DNA of 64,000 nucleotides from Roseovarius sp. (GTDB lineage: Bacteria; Pseudomonadota; Alphaproteobacteria; Rhodobacterales; Rhodobacteraceae), in assembly GCF_030373445.1 (NCBI RefSeq), contig NZ_JAUCYU010000015.1:1-64000 (forward strand), read 5' to 3'. Positions within the stretch are counted from its first letter, which is position 1; every line of letters begins with the position of its first letter. Of this stretch, positions 15,697 through 24,555 are shown in pieces. Position numbers and translations under genes: made by a program. Under the pieces are notes generated by a model. It was not told where the DNA came from and ran no database searches. It saw nothing but the letters and a program-made list of their open reading frames with translations.

Positions 15697-15810
15697 TCTT
15701 TTCCTCCTTTCAGGAGCCGGGAGGATCCCGGCGGGCGATCTGTCGCCGCCTTCTGACCTGCCAACGGGACCTCCCCCTTTCGGGTTCCATGGGAGCCGTC
15801 GGGCGCAAAC

Positions 15811-15828
15811 CGTTTCCGATATGAAACG
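15811..15828. promoter_or_regulatory. Inverted repeat in the EF-hand/fhs divergent region
   Basis: CGTTTC-CGATAT-GAAACG, two perfect 6-bp arms with a 6-base spacer, lies between the divergent EF-hand and fhs genes. It looks like a dimeric regulator site. It overlaps the start of the 44-codon ORF. Confidence 0.35.
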
Positions 15829-15955
15829 ATTCCGCCGCCTCTCGCCGCAAGAGGTGCGGGAAATGTCGGATTCGCAATTCGCTTGTTTTGCGGGGTTCTG
15901 TATTGACCGCACCGAGAGACTCCGCCGCCTGCGGCCACCAGAGGACCAGACATGA
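15821..15955 (+). CDS. Possible 44-residue upstream ORF coupled to fhs
   Basis: [20 protein letters not shown]... is a short basic helical ORF whose stop overlaps the fhs start as ATGA. The sequence is protein-like but the third-position GC bias is weaker than in neighbours. The start lies inside an inverted repeat and lacks a clear ribosome site. It could be a regulatory upstream ORF, a small protein or chance. Confidence 0.3.
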   Translation: MKRFRRLSPQEVREMSDSQFACFAGFCIDRTERLRRLRPPEDQT

Positions 15956-17628
15956 GCCACAAATCCGACATCGAGATTGCCCGCGAAGCCAAGAAGAAGC
16001 CGATCCAGGAGATCGGCGACAAGCTGGGCATCCCGTCCGACCACCTGCTGCCCTATGGCCATGACAAGGCGAAGGTGAGCCAGGAGTATATCGACTCGGT
16101 CCAGAAGAACGGGACCGGCAAGCTGATCCTGGTGACCGCGATCAACCCGACGCCGGCGGGCGAGGGCAAGACAACGACGACCGTGGGCCTGGGCGACGGG
16201 CTGAACCGGATCGGCAAGAAGGCGATGATCTGTATCCGCGAGGCGAGCCTCGGCCCGAACTTCGGGATGAAGGGCGGCGCCGCCGGCGGTGGGTACGCGC
16301 AGGTGGTGCCGATGGAGGACATGAACCTTCACTTCACCGGCGATTTCCACGCGATCACCAGCGCGCACAGCCTGCTGTCGGCGATGATCGACAACCACAT
16401 CTACTGGGGCAACGCGGCCGATATCGACACCCGCCGGGTGACGTGGCGGCGCGTGGTCGACATGAACGACCGCAGCCTGCGGCAGATCACGTCGAGCCTT
16501 GGCGGGGTGGCCAACGGGTTCGCCCGCGAGGACGGGTTCGACATCACCGTGGCGTCGGAGGTCATGGCGATCCTGTGCCTTGCCTCGAACCTCAAGGATC
16601 TCGAGGAGCGGCTGGGCGCGATGATCGTGGCCTATCGCCGGGATCGCACGCCGGTCTACTGCCGCGACATCAAGGCGGAAGGGGCCATGACCGTCCTGCT
16701 GAAGGACGCGATGCAGCCGAACCTGGTGCAGACGCTGGAGAACAACCCCGCCTTCGTGCATGGCGGCCCGTTCGCCAACATCGCGCATGGCTGCAACTCG
16801 GTCATCGCGACGACGACCGCGCTGAAGATCTCGGATTACGTGGTGACGGAGGCCGGCTTCGGTGCCGACCTTGGCGCCGAGAAGTTCATGAACATCAAGT
16901 GCCGCAAGGCCGGACTGGCGCCGTCGGCGGTGGTTCTGGTCGCCACGGTGCGGGCGATGAAGATGAACGGCGGCGTGGCCAAGGCCGACCTTGGCGCCGA
17001 GAACGTGGAGGCCGTCAAGAAGGGCTGCCCGAACCTTGGCCGGCATATCGAGAACGTCAAATCCTTCGGCGTGCCGGTGGTGGTGGCGATCAACCACTTC
17101 GTCAACGACACCGAGGCCGAGATCCAGGCGGTGAAGGATTACGTCAAGGAGCATGGCGCCGAGGCGGTTGTCTCGCGGCACTGGGCGGACGGGTCGAAAG
17201 GCTCGGAAGACCTGGCGAAGAAGGTGGTCGAGGTGGTCGATGCCGGGAACGCGAATTTCGGCCCGCTCTACCCCGACAGCATGCCGCTTTTCGAGAAGAT
17301 CGAGACCATCGCCAAGCGCATCTATCGCGCCGACGAGGTTCTGGCCGACAAGAAGATCCGCGACCAGCTGAAGCTGTGGGAAGAGCAGGGATACGGCAAC
17401 CTGCCGGTCTGCATGGCCAAGACGCAGTACAGCTTCTCGACCGATCCGAACCTGCGCGGGGCGCCGGTGGGGCATTCCGTGCCGGTGCGCGAAGTGCGGC
17501 TGTCGGCGGGGGCCGGGTTCGTCGTGGTGGTCTGCGGTGAGATCATGACGATGCCGGGCCTGCCCTCGAAGCCTGCGGCCGAGAACATCCGGCTGAACGA
17601 CGCGGGCGAGATCGAAGGGTTGTTTTAA
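15952..17628 (+). CDS. fhs: Formate-tetrahydrofolate ligase
   Basis: Makes 10-formyl-tetrahydrofolate from formate, ATP and THF. The 558-residue protein has the P-loop-like [12 protein letters not shown] at residues 66-77, [22 protein letters not shown], and the [14 protein letters not shown] segment typical of the family. Length is normal. It is followed by folD, separated by a palindromic repeat pair, so the two enzymes link formate to the folate pool and probably share a transcript. This is the entry point for formate and methyl-derived C1 units in many marine Rhodobacterales. Confidence 0.98.
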   Translation: MSHKSDIEIAREAKKKPIQEIGDKLGIPSDHLLPYGHDKAKVSQEYIDSVQKNGTGKLILVTAINPTPAGEGKTTTTVGLGDGLNRIGKKAMICIREASLGPNFGMKGGAAGGGYAQVVPMEDMNLHFTGDFHAITSAHSLLSAMIDNHIYWGNAADIDTRRVTWRRVVDMNDRSLRQITSSLGGVANGFAREDGFDITVASEVMAILCLASNLKDLEERLGAMIVAYRRDRTPVYCRDIKAEGAMTVLLKDAMQPNLVQTLENNPAFVHGGPFANIAHGCNSVIATTTALKISDYVVTEAGFGADLGAEKFMNIKCRKAGLAPSAVVLVATVRAMKMNGGVAKADLGAENVEAVKKGCPNLGRHIENVKSFGVPVVVAINHFVNDTEAEIQAVKDYVKEHGAEAVVSRHWADGSKGSEDLAKKVVEVVDAGNANFGPLYPDSMPLFEKIETIAKRIYRADEVLADKKIRDQLKLWEEQGYGNLPVCMAKTQYSFSTDPNLRGAPVGHSVPVREVRLSAGAGFVVVVCGEIMTMPGLPSKPAAENIRLNDAGEIEGLF

Positions 17629-17634
17629 GAGGTT

Positions 17635-17686
17635 GGTGGGTTGACACCCACCCTACGGTCAGGTCGTAGGGTGGGTGGAACCCACC
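17635..17686. repeat. Paired dispersed palindromic repeat (BIME-like) between fhs and folD
   Basis: A direct unit at 17635-17657 (GGTGGGTTGAC...CCCTACG) and an inverted unit at 17665-17686 (CGTAGGGTGGGTGGAACCCACC is 22 bases, begins CGTAGGGTGG) are separated by 7 bases. The whole can fold into one long hairpin. Related units are at 10612, 18677 and 47882. Confidence 0.8.
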
Positions 17687-17706
17687 ATTTTGTCAGGGAT
17701 GGATAA

Positions 17707-18609
17707 ATGACCGCTCAGATCATCGACGGGAAAGCCTTCAGCGCGAAGGTTCGGGAAAAAGTCGCGGCGCATGTCGCGAAACTGAAAGACGAGCACGGGA
17801 TCACGCCGGGCTTGGCGGTGGTCCTGGTGGGCGAGGACCCGGCGAGCCAGGTCTACGTGCGCTCGAAGGGTGAGAAGACCGTCGAGGCGGGGATGAACTC
17901 CTATGAGCACAAGCTGGACGCCGGCACGTCGGAGAAGGACCTGCTGGCGTTGATCGACCAGTTGAACAACGACCCGGACGTGCATGGGATCCTTGTGCAA
18001 TTGCCGCTGCCGAAGCACCTTGACGAGGACCTGGTGATCAACTCGATTAGCCCCGAGAAGGATGTGGACGGGTTTCACATTTCGAACGTCGGGCTGCTGG
18101 GGACCGGGCAGAAGAGCATGGTGCCCTGCACGCCGCTGGGCTGCCTGATGATGCTGCGGGAGCATCACGGGAGCCTGTCGGGGATGGATGCGGTCGTGAT
18201 CGGGCGGTCGAATATCGTGGGCAAGCCGATGGCGCAGCTTCTGCTGGGCGATAGCTGCACCGTGACGATCGCGCATTCGCGGACGAAGGATTTGCCCGAG
18301 GTGGTGCGCCGGGCGGATATCGTGGTGGCCGCGGTGGGCCGGCCGGAGATGGTGCCGGGTGACTGGATCAAGGAAGGCGCCACGGTGATCGATGTGGGCA
18401 TCAACCGGATCGATGCACCGGAGAAGGGCGAGGGCAAGACGCGGCTCGTGGGTGACGTGGAGTTCGCGTCGGCCTCGGAGCGGGCGGGGGCGATCACGCC
18501 TGTGCCGGGCGGTGTCGGGCCGATGACGATCGCCTGTTTGCTGGCCAATACCGTGACGGCCTGTTGCCGGGCGAACGGGGTGCCGGAGCCGGAGGGGCTG
18601 ACGGCCTAA
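17707..18609 (+). CDS. folD: Bifunctional methylenetetrahydrofolate dehydrogenase/methenyltetrahydrofolate cyclohydrolase
   Basis: Interconverts 5,10-methylene-, methenyl- and 10-formyl-THF with NADP. The 300-residue protein carries the catalytic Lys54 in YVRSKGEKT, the VQLPLPKHL segment, the cofactor motif GRSNIVGKP and the C-terminal PGGVGPMT. Complete and of normal length. It works directly with fhs upstream. A strong terminator follows. Confidence 0.98.
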   Translation: MTAQIIDGKAFSAKVREKVAAHVAKLKDEHGITPGLAVVLVGEDPASQVYVRSKGEKTVEAGMNSYEHKLDAGTSEKDLLALIDQLNNDPDVHGILVQLPLPKHLDEDLVINSISPEKDVDGFHISNVGLLGTGQKSMVPCTPLGCLMMLREHHGSLSGMDAVVIGRSNIVGKPMAQLLLGDSCTVTIAHSRTKDLPEVVRRADIVVAAVGRPEMVPGDWIKEGATVIDVGINRIDAPEKGEGKTRLVGDVEFASASERAGAITPVPGGVGPMTIACLLANTVTACCRANGVPEPEGLTA

Positions 18610-18633
18610 TTTGTCGGGTTTTTGAATGAAGGG

Positions 18634-18662
18634 CGCCCCGGGGGTTCCGGGGCGTTTTTTTT
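18634..18662 (+). terminator. Rho-independent terminator of folD
   Basis: An 8-bp perfect stem (CGCCCCGG with CCGGGGCG), a 5-base loop and eight T residues, 25 bases after the folD stop. Confidence 0.92.
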
Positions 18663-18676
18663 GTATGAGGGTGTTA

Positions 18677-18699
18677 GGTGGGTTGGCACCCACCCTACG
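18677..18699 (+). repeat. Dispersed palindromic repeat unit (GGTGGGTT family)
   Basis: A single 23-base unit identical in pattern to those at 10612, 17635 and 47882, just after the folD terminator. Confidence 0.75.
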
Positions 18700-18811
18700 G
18701 TGCGGAGACGCGCGAGGGCCTGCCCGTGGGGTGGCGCTGCCCACGCTTGGAGTTGGTACTTTATGGTGGCCAAGCACATCCGACATTCCAGCGTGGCGTG
18801 ACGACCGCAAA

Positions 18812-18870
18812 AGCGCCAGCCCGTGGGGACGGGCAGGCGCTCGCGCGGCGGGCTTACGCCCTTGATTCCG
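18812..18870. repeat. Second dispersed repeat, copy A
   Basis: AGCGCCAGCCCGTGGGGA...AGGCGCTCGC.CGGCG...CTTGATTCCG is shared with 37568-37626 in the same order, with small insertions and substitutions. It has internal inverted segments (GCGCC with GGCGC). It lies in the gap before the convergent thioesterase gene; the gap 18663-18877 holds no gene I can support. Confidence 0.6.
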
Positions 18871-18877
18871 CGCGATG

Positions 18878-19303
18878 TCAGGCGGCGGGCTTCACCGCGA
18901 TCGTGGTGCCCATGAGCATGGCGATGTGCGTCTCTTTCCCGTCCTGCACGGCGTAGACATCCGATTGCACGATGACCAGCCGGCGGCCGGGTTTGATGAC
19001 CTTGCCGCGGGCGATGAGCTTCTCGCCCTGGCCGGGGGCCAGGAGGTTGATCTTGAGCTCGGTGGTGAGGATTTCGGCGTCGTCGGGCATGACCGAGAGG
19101 GCCGAGTAGCCGGCGGCGGAATCGCCGATGGCGAAGGTGAGGCCGGCATGGGCGAAGCCCTGTTGCTGGAGGCTGCCGGGGAGGATGGGGGCCTCGACCT
19201 CGATGGCGCCGGTTTCGAGATGGCCGAGGCGGGCGCCGAGGGTGGTCATCATCGACTGCTTGGCGAAGCTTTGGCGGATTTTCTCTTCCATTTGCGGGGT
19301 CAT
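18878..19303 (-). CDS. PaaI-family hotdog-fold thioesterase
   Basis: A 141-residue hotdog-fold protein; the pattern QQQGFAHAGLTFAIGDSAAGYSAL covers the central helix and active-site region of the PaaI group, followed by the LKINLLAPGQGEKLIARGKVIKPGRRL strands. It probably hydrolyses an acyl-CoA thioester; the substrate cannot be told. It is a single gene on the minus strand with no pathway partner next to it. Confidence 0.85.
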   Translation of the reverse strand: MTPQMEEKIRQSFAKQSMMTTLGARLGHLETGAIEVEAPILPGSLQQQGFAHAGLTFAIGDSAAGYSALSVMPDDAEILTTELKINLLAPGQGEKLIARGKVIKPGRRLVIVQSDVYAVQDGKETHIAMLMGTTIAVKPAA

Positions 19304-19363
19304 GGCGAGCCTTTCCTGTTCGCTTCGCAGGGTAGCGGGGCGGCGCGGGAAGGGGAACGGGTT

Positions 19364-20026
19364 TCAGCGGGGCAGGGGCACGGCGTGGGGCACGGGGCCG
19401 GTCAGCACGGCGATGGCCTCGTCGCGCATGAGGGGGGCGAAGGCGCGGTCGTTGCTGCGCAGGCCCCCTGTATAGGTGCCGTAGGCGGGCATGATCACGC
19501 GGTCGGCGTCGATCAGGAAGGCGGGGCGGGTGATGGCGCGGCCGCGGGTGCGCAGGGTGGTTTTCGGGTGGTAATGGCCTGAAATCTCGCCGCTTTGGCC
19601 GGGTTTGGCGATGTGGCGGAAGGTGAGGGGCGGGAGGGGAAGCTCTGCGAGGTGGGTGCCGCCGAGTTCCACGGGGCCGGGATCGTGATTGCCCTCGATC
19701 CAGACCCAGCGGCGGCCGGCTTGGAGAGCTGCGATCCAGAGTTTTTCCTCGTCGCGCAGCGCATCCGCCGCGGCGCGGTCGTCGAAGCTGTCGCCGAGGC
19801 AGATGACGGTGGTGGCCTCGGTCAGGCGGAGATCGTCCTCGAGGCGGGAGAGGGTATCCTGGGTTTCGTAGGGGGGCAGGTAGCCGTCGCCCAGCCGGGC
19901 GCGGCGTTCGGCCTTGCCCAAGTGCAGGTCGGAGATGCAGAGCAGCCCCTCGGCGGGCCAGTAGAGCGCGCCGGAGCCGAGCGCCACGAGCGGCGCGCCT
20001 GCGAGGGAGAAATCATGCCCGTTCAT
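19364..20026 (-). CDS. pdeM: Ligase-associated DNA damage response endonuclease PdeM
   Basis: A 220-residue calcineurin-like metallophosphoesterase. The metal-binding motifs are in order: SDLHLGK (Asp33), CLGDSFDD, EGNHD and GHYHP. It matches the PdeM family, which is found with the Lhr-type helicase in a repair module. It lies 53 bases after lhr on the same strand, so the two are probably one operon. The DNA ligase and exonuclease that usually complete the module are not here. Confidence 0.9.
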   Translation of the reverse strand: MNGHDFSLAGAPLVALGSGALYWPAEGLLCISDLHLGKAERRARLGDGYLPPYETQDTLSRLEDDLRLTEATTVICLGDSFDDRAAADALRDEEKLWIAALQAGRRWVWIEGNHDPGPVELGGTHLAELPLPPLTFRHIAKPGQSGEISGHYHPKTTLRTRGRAITRPAFLIDADRVIMPAYGTYTGGLRSNDRAFAPLMRDEAIAVLTGPVPHAVPLPR

Positions 20027-20079
20027 GCATTGTTCTTCGCTTGGAAAGGGGGCGATTTCAAGGCCCTGCGCACGGAAAT

Positions 20080-22485
20080 TCAGGTGGAGAGGCCGGCGGC
20101 GGCCATGAGCCGCTCGGTTTCCTCGGCCAGCAGGCGTTCCTGTGCCGCGCCTTCGACGGGCATGCGGCCGTGTTCGAGGAAGAGGGGGGCGGCAAAGGGG
20201 GTGACGCGGGGCAGGCGGAGCAGGTCGATGCGGCCGTCGATGCGGGTGATCATTTCCTCGATGCGGCCGAAATCGATCAGGCCGCGCATGGCCTCGGTGC
20301 GGGTGATCTGCAGAAGGAGGTGGTCGGGGTCGTACTTGGCCAGCGTGTCGTAGAGGATGTCGGAGGAGAAGGTGGCCTGGCGGCCGGATTTCTTGGCGGA
20401 CGGCGTGTTGCGCTGGATGAGGCCGGCGATGGTGGCCGAGGCGCGGAAGGTACGTTTCATGAGCTGGTTGCCGGCGAGCCAGCGGTCGAGCCCGTCGCGG
20501 AGGGCGGAAAGCTCGAAGAGCGGGCCCGGGTCGGTGAGCGGGTCGAGGCCCCAGATGAGGGTGGCGTAATCGGTGGAGACGAAGCCGAGGGGGTGAAGGC
20601 CCAGTTCCTCCATCCGCTTGGTGAGGATGAGGCCGAGGGTCTGCTGGGCGTTGCGGCCGGCGAAGCCGTAGATGCAGGCGTGTTCGCGGCCCTCGTGGGG
20701 GAAGCTTTCGATCAGCAGCTCGCCGGATTTGGGCAAGCGGGACATCTCGGCCTGCAGGCGGAGCCAGTCGGCGGTGTGGGCGGGGAGCGAGGACCAGTCG
20801 CCGCCGTTCAGGAGCGAAAGGATGCGCTGGCTGAGCTGGGTGGAGGTGGCGAACTTGGTGCCGCCGAAGACGGCGATCTTGGGCTGGCGGCCGCGGTCGC
20901 GGCTGACCTCGACGGTCATTTCACGCAAGCCCTCGTAGCGGACGATCTCGCCGCCGATGAGGAAGGTGTCGCCGGGGGTGAGGGAGGCGGCGAAGGCTTC
21001 CTCGACCTCGCCCAGGGGTTTGCCGCCGCGGGAGCGTTGCATGCGGACCTTGAGGAGGTCGGTGTCCTGGATGGTGCCGATATTCATGCGGATGAGGCGG
21101 GCGCTGCGCGGGTCGCGGAGGTGCCAGAGGCCGTCGGTCTGCTTGAGGCGCTGCCATTGGTCGTAGGCGCGGAGCGCGTAGCCGCCGGTGGCGCAGAAGT
21201 TGAGGCAGGCGTCGAATTCGTCGCGGGTGAGATCGGCATAGCCGCCGGCGGTGGTGACCTCGGCGTAGAGGTCGGAGGCCGAGAAGGGGCCGGAGCAGGC
21301 GCGGATCAGGATGTGTTGGCAGAGCACGTCCTGGGGGCCGCGGCCGCGCGGTTCGCCGTCGAGGTCGTGGTCGCGGACGGCTTGCAGGGCGGCCTGGCAT
21401 TCGACGACTTCGAAGCGGTTGGCGGGCACGAGGAGGGCCTTGGAGGGAGCGTTGTAATTGTGGTTGGCCCGGCCGATGCGCTGGACGAGGCGTTTGACGT
21501 TCTTGGGCGCGCCGACCTGGATGACGAGATCGACATCGCCCCAGTCGATGCCGAGGTCGAGCGAGCCGGTGCAGACGATGGCGCGGAGGAGGCCCTGTTG
21601 CATGGCGGCCTCGACCCGTTCGCGCTGGACCCGATCGAGGGAGCCGTGGTGGATGCCGATGGGCAGGCTTTCCTCGTTCGCGAGCCAGAGGTTGTGGAAG
21701 AAGATTTCCGCCTGCGCGCGGGTGTTGTGGAAGATGAGCGTGGTGCGGTGGCGGCGGACCTGGTCGAGGACGGCGGGGATGGCGTAGGCGGCGCCGCCGC
21801 CGGCCCAGGGGGGCCGTTCCTCGGTGGTGAGCATGGCGATGTCGGGTTCGGGGCCGGGGTCGGCCTGGAGGATGTCGCAGGGGTCGGGGTGGCAGGCGAG
21901 GAGGCGGGCGATGGCGGCGGGGTCTTCGACGGTGGCCGACAGGCCGACGCGCCGGAGGTTCGGGCAGAGGGCCTGCAGGCGGGAGAGGGCGAGCATGAGC
22001 TGGTCGCCGCGTTTCGACTCGGCCAGAGCGTGGATTTCGTCGATGACCACGCGTTTGAGGCCGGCGAAGGTTCTGTGGGCGTCCTCGTAGGAGGTGAGGA
22101 GGGCGAGGCTTTCGGGGGTGGTGAGCAGGATATGGGGCGGGTCGGCGCGCTGGCGTTTCTTGCGCGACGACGGCGTGTCGCCGGTGCGGTCGTCGATGCG
22201 GATGGGCAGGCCCATCTCGCTGACCGGGGTGGTGAGGTTGCGCTTTATGTCGGCGGCCAGCGCCTTGAGGGGGGAGATGTAGAGGGTGTGGAGGCCGTCG
22301 TGATCGGTCGTGGCAAGGTCGACCAGCGTGGGCAGGAAGCCCGCCAGCGTCTTGCCGCCGCCGGTGGGGGCGATGAGGAGCTGCGCCGGGGCGTCGGCGC
22401 GGTCGAGCATGGCCTGCTGGTGCGGGTGGATGTGCCAGCCGCGGGCGGCGAACCAGTCGATGAAGAGCGGGGGCAGGGTGGTCAT
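20080..22485 (-). CDS. lhr: Ligase-associated DNA damage response DEXH-box helicase (Lhr-like)
   Basis: A superfamily 2 DNA helicase of 801 residues. Walker A APTGGGKT at about 39-46, TTPESLALL, the DEIH box, a SATVEDP motif III and the C-terminal motif QRIGRANHN are all present, followed by the Lhr-type winged-helix/beta-barrel core region. Length is typical of the short, ligase-associated Lhr subgroup rather than the 1,500-residue full Lhr. It is the first gene of the lhr-pdeM pair. It probably unwinds or remodels damaged DNA. Confidence 0.93.
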   Translation of the reverse strand: MTTLPPLFIDWFAARGWHIHPHQQAMLDRADAPAQLLIAPTGGGKTLAGFLPTLVDLATTDHDGLHTLYISPLKALAADIKRNLTTPVSEMGLPIRIDDRTGDTPSSRKKRQRADPPHILLTTPESLALLTSYEDAHRTFAGLKRVVIDEIHALAESKRGDQLMLALSRLQALCPNLRRVGLSATVEDPAAIARLLACHPDPCDILQADPGPEPDIAMLTTEERPPWAGGGAAYAIPAVLDQVRRHRTTLIFHNTRAQAEIFFHNLWLANEESLPIGIHHGSLDRVQRERVEAAMQQGLLRAIVCTGSLDLGIDWGDVDLVIQVGAPKNVKRLVQRIGRANHNYNAPSKALLVPANRFEVVECQAALQAVRDHDLDGEPRGRGPQDVLCQHILIRACSGPFSASDLYAEVTTAGGYADLTRDEFDACLNFCATGGYALRAYDQWQRLKQTDGLWHLRDPRSARLIRMNIGTIQDTDLLKVRMQRSRGGKPLGEVEEAFAASLTPGDTFLIGGEIVRYEGLREMTVEVSRDRGRQPKIAVFGGTKFATSTQLSQRILSLLNGGDWSSLPAHTADWLRLQAEMSRLPKSGELLIESFPHEGREHACIYGFAGRNAQQTLGLILTKRMEELGLHPLGFVSTDYATLIWGLDPLTDPGPLFELSALRDGLDRWLAGNQLMKRTFRASATIAGLIQRNTPSAKKSGRQATFSSDILYDTLAKYDPDHLLLQITRTEAMRGLIDFGRIEEMITRIDGRIDLLRLPRVTPFAAPLFLEHGRMPVEGAAQERLLAEETERLMAAAGLST

Positions 22486-22630
22486 GCCCCGGTATCTAGA
22501 CCGGCGGGGGGGCGAGGGCGAGGGGTGTTTGCTCGCCGGCCCTTTCGGGCCGTCTCGCGCCGTTCTGCTCGTCCGCCCTTGCGGGCGGCCTCGCGGTTCC
22601 GGGGGAGTGAAGCGGTCGGCTATCCGGCCG

Positions 22631-23941
22631 TCACTTCACGATCTTCTCGTCCGCGACGAACATGTTGGCCCAGGCGCGGTCGATCAGTTCGGGGGTCATC
22701 TGGTAGGGGATGCCCTCGAATTCGCAGGTGGCGATCATCTGGTCGATGAGGAAGACCGGCTGGTAGTTGGCGTAGATGTTCTTGATCGTCGGGTATTTCT
22801 TCTTGAGCAGGTGCAGGAGCGAGGCCTCGTCGAGCGGCATCTGCTTCTTCTTGGCGACCATGGCGAAGATCTTGAGGAAGTCGGCCTGGCTGGGCCCGTC
22901 GATCTTGATCTTGAAGAAGATCCGGCGGAGCGCGGCCTGGTCGAAGATCTCGTTGGGGTGGAAGTTGGTCGAGAAGATCACCAGCGTGTCGAAGGGCACC
23001 TCGAATTTCTCGCCCGATTGCAGGGCGAGGATGTCTTTCGATTCCTCGAGCGGCACGATCCAGCGGTTGACCAGCGCCTGCGGCGGTTCGGCCTGGCGGC
23101 CGAGGTCGTCGACGATGAAGATGCCACCGGAGGATTTGAGCTGCAGCGGCGCCTGGTAGGTGCGGGCCGTGGGGTTGTAGACGAGGTCGAGCATCGACAG
23201 CGACAGCTCGCCGCCGGTGACCACGGTGGGGCGTTCGCAGCGGACGTAGCGGGTGTCCCATGTGCGGCGGCGGCGGAGGCTCTTCGGGTCGTCGGTTTCG
23301 ACCTCGGCCTTGGAATGGACGATCGGGTCGTAGACGGTGATCACCTGGCCCGCGTACTCGATGGCGCGGGGGACGTAGATCTTGTCGCCCATCGCGTCGC
23401 GGATGCCGTTGGAGATCGAGGACTTACCGTTGCCCGGCGGCCCGTACATCAGGATCGAGCGGCCGGCCGAGACGGCGGGCCCGAGATAGTCGAGCAGGCT
23501 GTTGGGCAGGACGAGGTGGCCCATGGACTGGACCAGTTCCTCGCGCGTGATCTGGATGTTGCGGATCGACTGGCGCTTGACCTGTTCGCCGTAGACGGCG
23601 AGGGGCACGGGCATGGCGCCGAAATATTCCGATTGCGAGAGCGCGTCGAGGGCACGGGCCTTGCCGCTGTCGGTGAGCTGGTAGCCCATTTCGGAGCCGG
23701 CGGTGGCGCTGAGCGTGCCCATCGCCTCGACCATCGACTGGGAGCGGGCCATGTCCATCAGTTCCTGGGTGACGGCGCGGGGCAGGCAGATGGCTTCGGC
23801 CAGGTCGCTGACGAGGTCGAGGTTCTTGCGGAACATCGTCTTGATCAGGATGTCGCGCATCATCACGACGGGGAGTTGCATGTCCTCCAGCCCCTTGGGG
23901 GGCGGGGGTGGCTGGACGCCCTGGGATGCCTGCATGTTCAT
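22631..23941 (-). CDS. AAA-family ATPase at the end of the Tad pilus locus
   Basis: A 436-residue protein starting MNMQASQGVQPPPPPKG; the upstream open frame is an artefact of high GC. Walker A is GPPGNGKS at about residues 167-174 and Walker B GGIFIVDD at 272-279; SRH-type residues follow (TNFHPNEIFDQAALRRIFFKI). The N-terminal 150 residues form a separate helical domain rich in Leu and Met. It is not one of the named Tad ATPases. It lies 113 bases after the prepilin peptidase on the same strand, so a pilus-related role is inferred from position only. Confidence 0.85.
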   Translation of the reverse strand: MNMQASQGVQPPPPPKGLEDMQLPVVMMRDILIKTMFRKNLDLVSDLAEAICLPRAVTQELMDMARSQSMVEAMGTLSATAGSEMGYQLTDSGKARALDALSQSEYFGAMPVPLAVYGEQVKRQSIRNIQITREELVQSMGHLVLPNSLLDYLGPAVSAGRSILMYGPPGNGKSSISNGIRDAMGDKIYVPRAIEYAGQVITVYDPIVHSKAEVETDDPKSLRRRRTWDTRYVRCERPTVVTGGELSLSMLDLVYNPTARTYQAPLQLKSSGGIFIVDDLGRQAEPPQALVNRWIVPLEESKDILALQSGEKFEVPFDTLVIFSTNFHPNEIFDQAALRRIFFKIKIDGPSQADFLKIFAMVAKKKQMPLDEASLLHLLKKKYPTIKNIYANYQPVFLIDQMIATCEFEGIPYQMTPELIDRAWANMFVADEKIVK

Positions 23942-24054
23942 TGGAGTCTGCCCCTGTTGTCGGTTCCGGTCGGGGGCAATATCGGGGGGAAAAACGGTGA
24001 AAATGTGGAAGCGGGCGGGCGTGGTGTGGGCATCGCGGCGCGGATGGCCGGGCG

Positions 24055-24555
24055 TCAGGTTCCGTAGGCCGCGCCGAGGGCGAGGTAGACGATGAGCGTG
24101 GCGCCGAGGGCAAAGCCCATGGGGAACTTGCGGCCGCGGTCCCAGCTTGTCCAGTCGGGGGCGAGGCGGCGGAGCGCGGTGTGCTTGGCGATGCGGTGGG
24201 TGACGAAGCAGGCCAGCAGGTTCGCCGCGAAGATCAGGCAGAGCGGGCCCACGTCGCCCGGGTCGATGAAGGGGGCGGCGGCGGCGATGAACTTGCTGTC
24301 GCCCGCGCCCATCAGGCCTATGACGTTGGCGCCGAACATCAGCACCAGCACCACCACCATGGTCAGCAGGCGCCAGGGGTAATCGGCCCAGGGCAGGGCG
24401 ATGAGGCCGACCACGAGGAAGACCGCCGCCAGCGCCAGCACCGATAGGTTGGGGATGCGCATGGCGGACAGGTCGCTCCACATCACCCAGAGGCAGAGCG
24501 GGACGACGAAGGGCAGGAACCAGAGCGCCTCGGATGGCGAGATCGCGAGGGCCAT
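24055..24555 (-). CDS. cpaA: Flp pilus prepilin peptidase (CpaA/TadV)
   Basis: A short (166-residue) aspartic prepilin peptidase of the A24 family without the N-terminal methylase part. The two catalytic Asp residues are Asp28 (WSDLSAMRIPN) and Asp86 (MGAGDSKF). Several transmembrane segments surround them. It cleaves the leader of the Flp pilins encoded at 34.3-34.9 kb. It abuts tadD (stop and start adjacent at 24555/24556), so the two are co-translated. Confidence 0.93.
   Translation of the reverse strand: MALAISPSEALWFLPFVVPLCLWVMWSDLSAMRIPNLSVLALAAVFLVVGLIALPWADYPWRLLTMVVVLVLMFGANVIGLMGAGDSKFIAAAAPFIDPGDVGPLCLIFAANLLACFVTHRIAKHTALRRLAPDWTSWDRGRKFPMGFALGATLIVYLALGAAYGT

Noticed and set aside
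15697-17475. Minus-strand extension of the EF-hand frame opposite fhs
   Set aside because: A strong ribosome site and signal peptide fix the EF-hand start at 15696; the extension is antisense to fhs and compositionally odd.
17629-17706. Riboswitch between fhs and folD
   Set aside because: The structure is fully explained by the two inverted copies of the dispersed palindromic repeat, which also occur next to unrelated genes.
20041-22749. 902-codon plus-strand frame opposite lhr
   Set aside because: Gly/Glu/Asp/Val-rich antisense composition and no domain; lhr on the minus strand has all helicase motifs.
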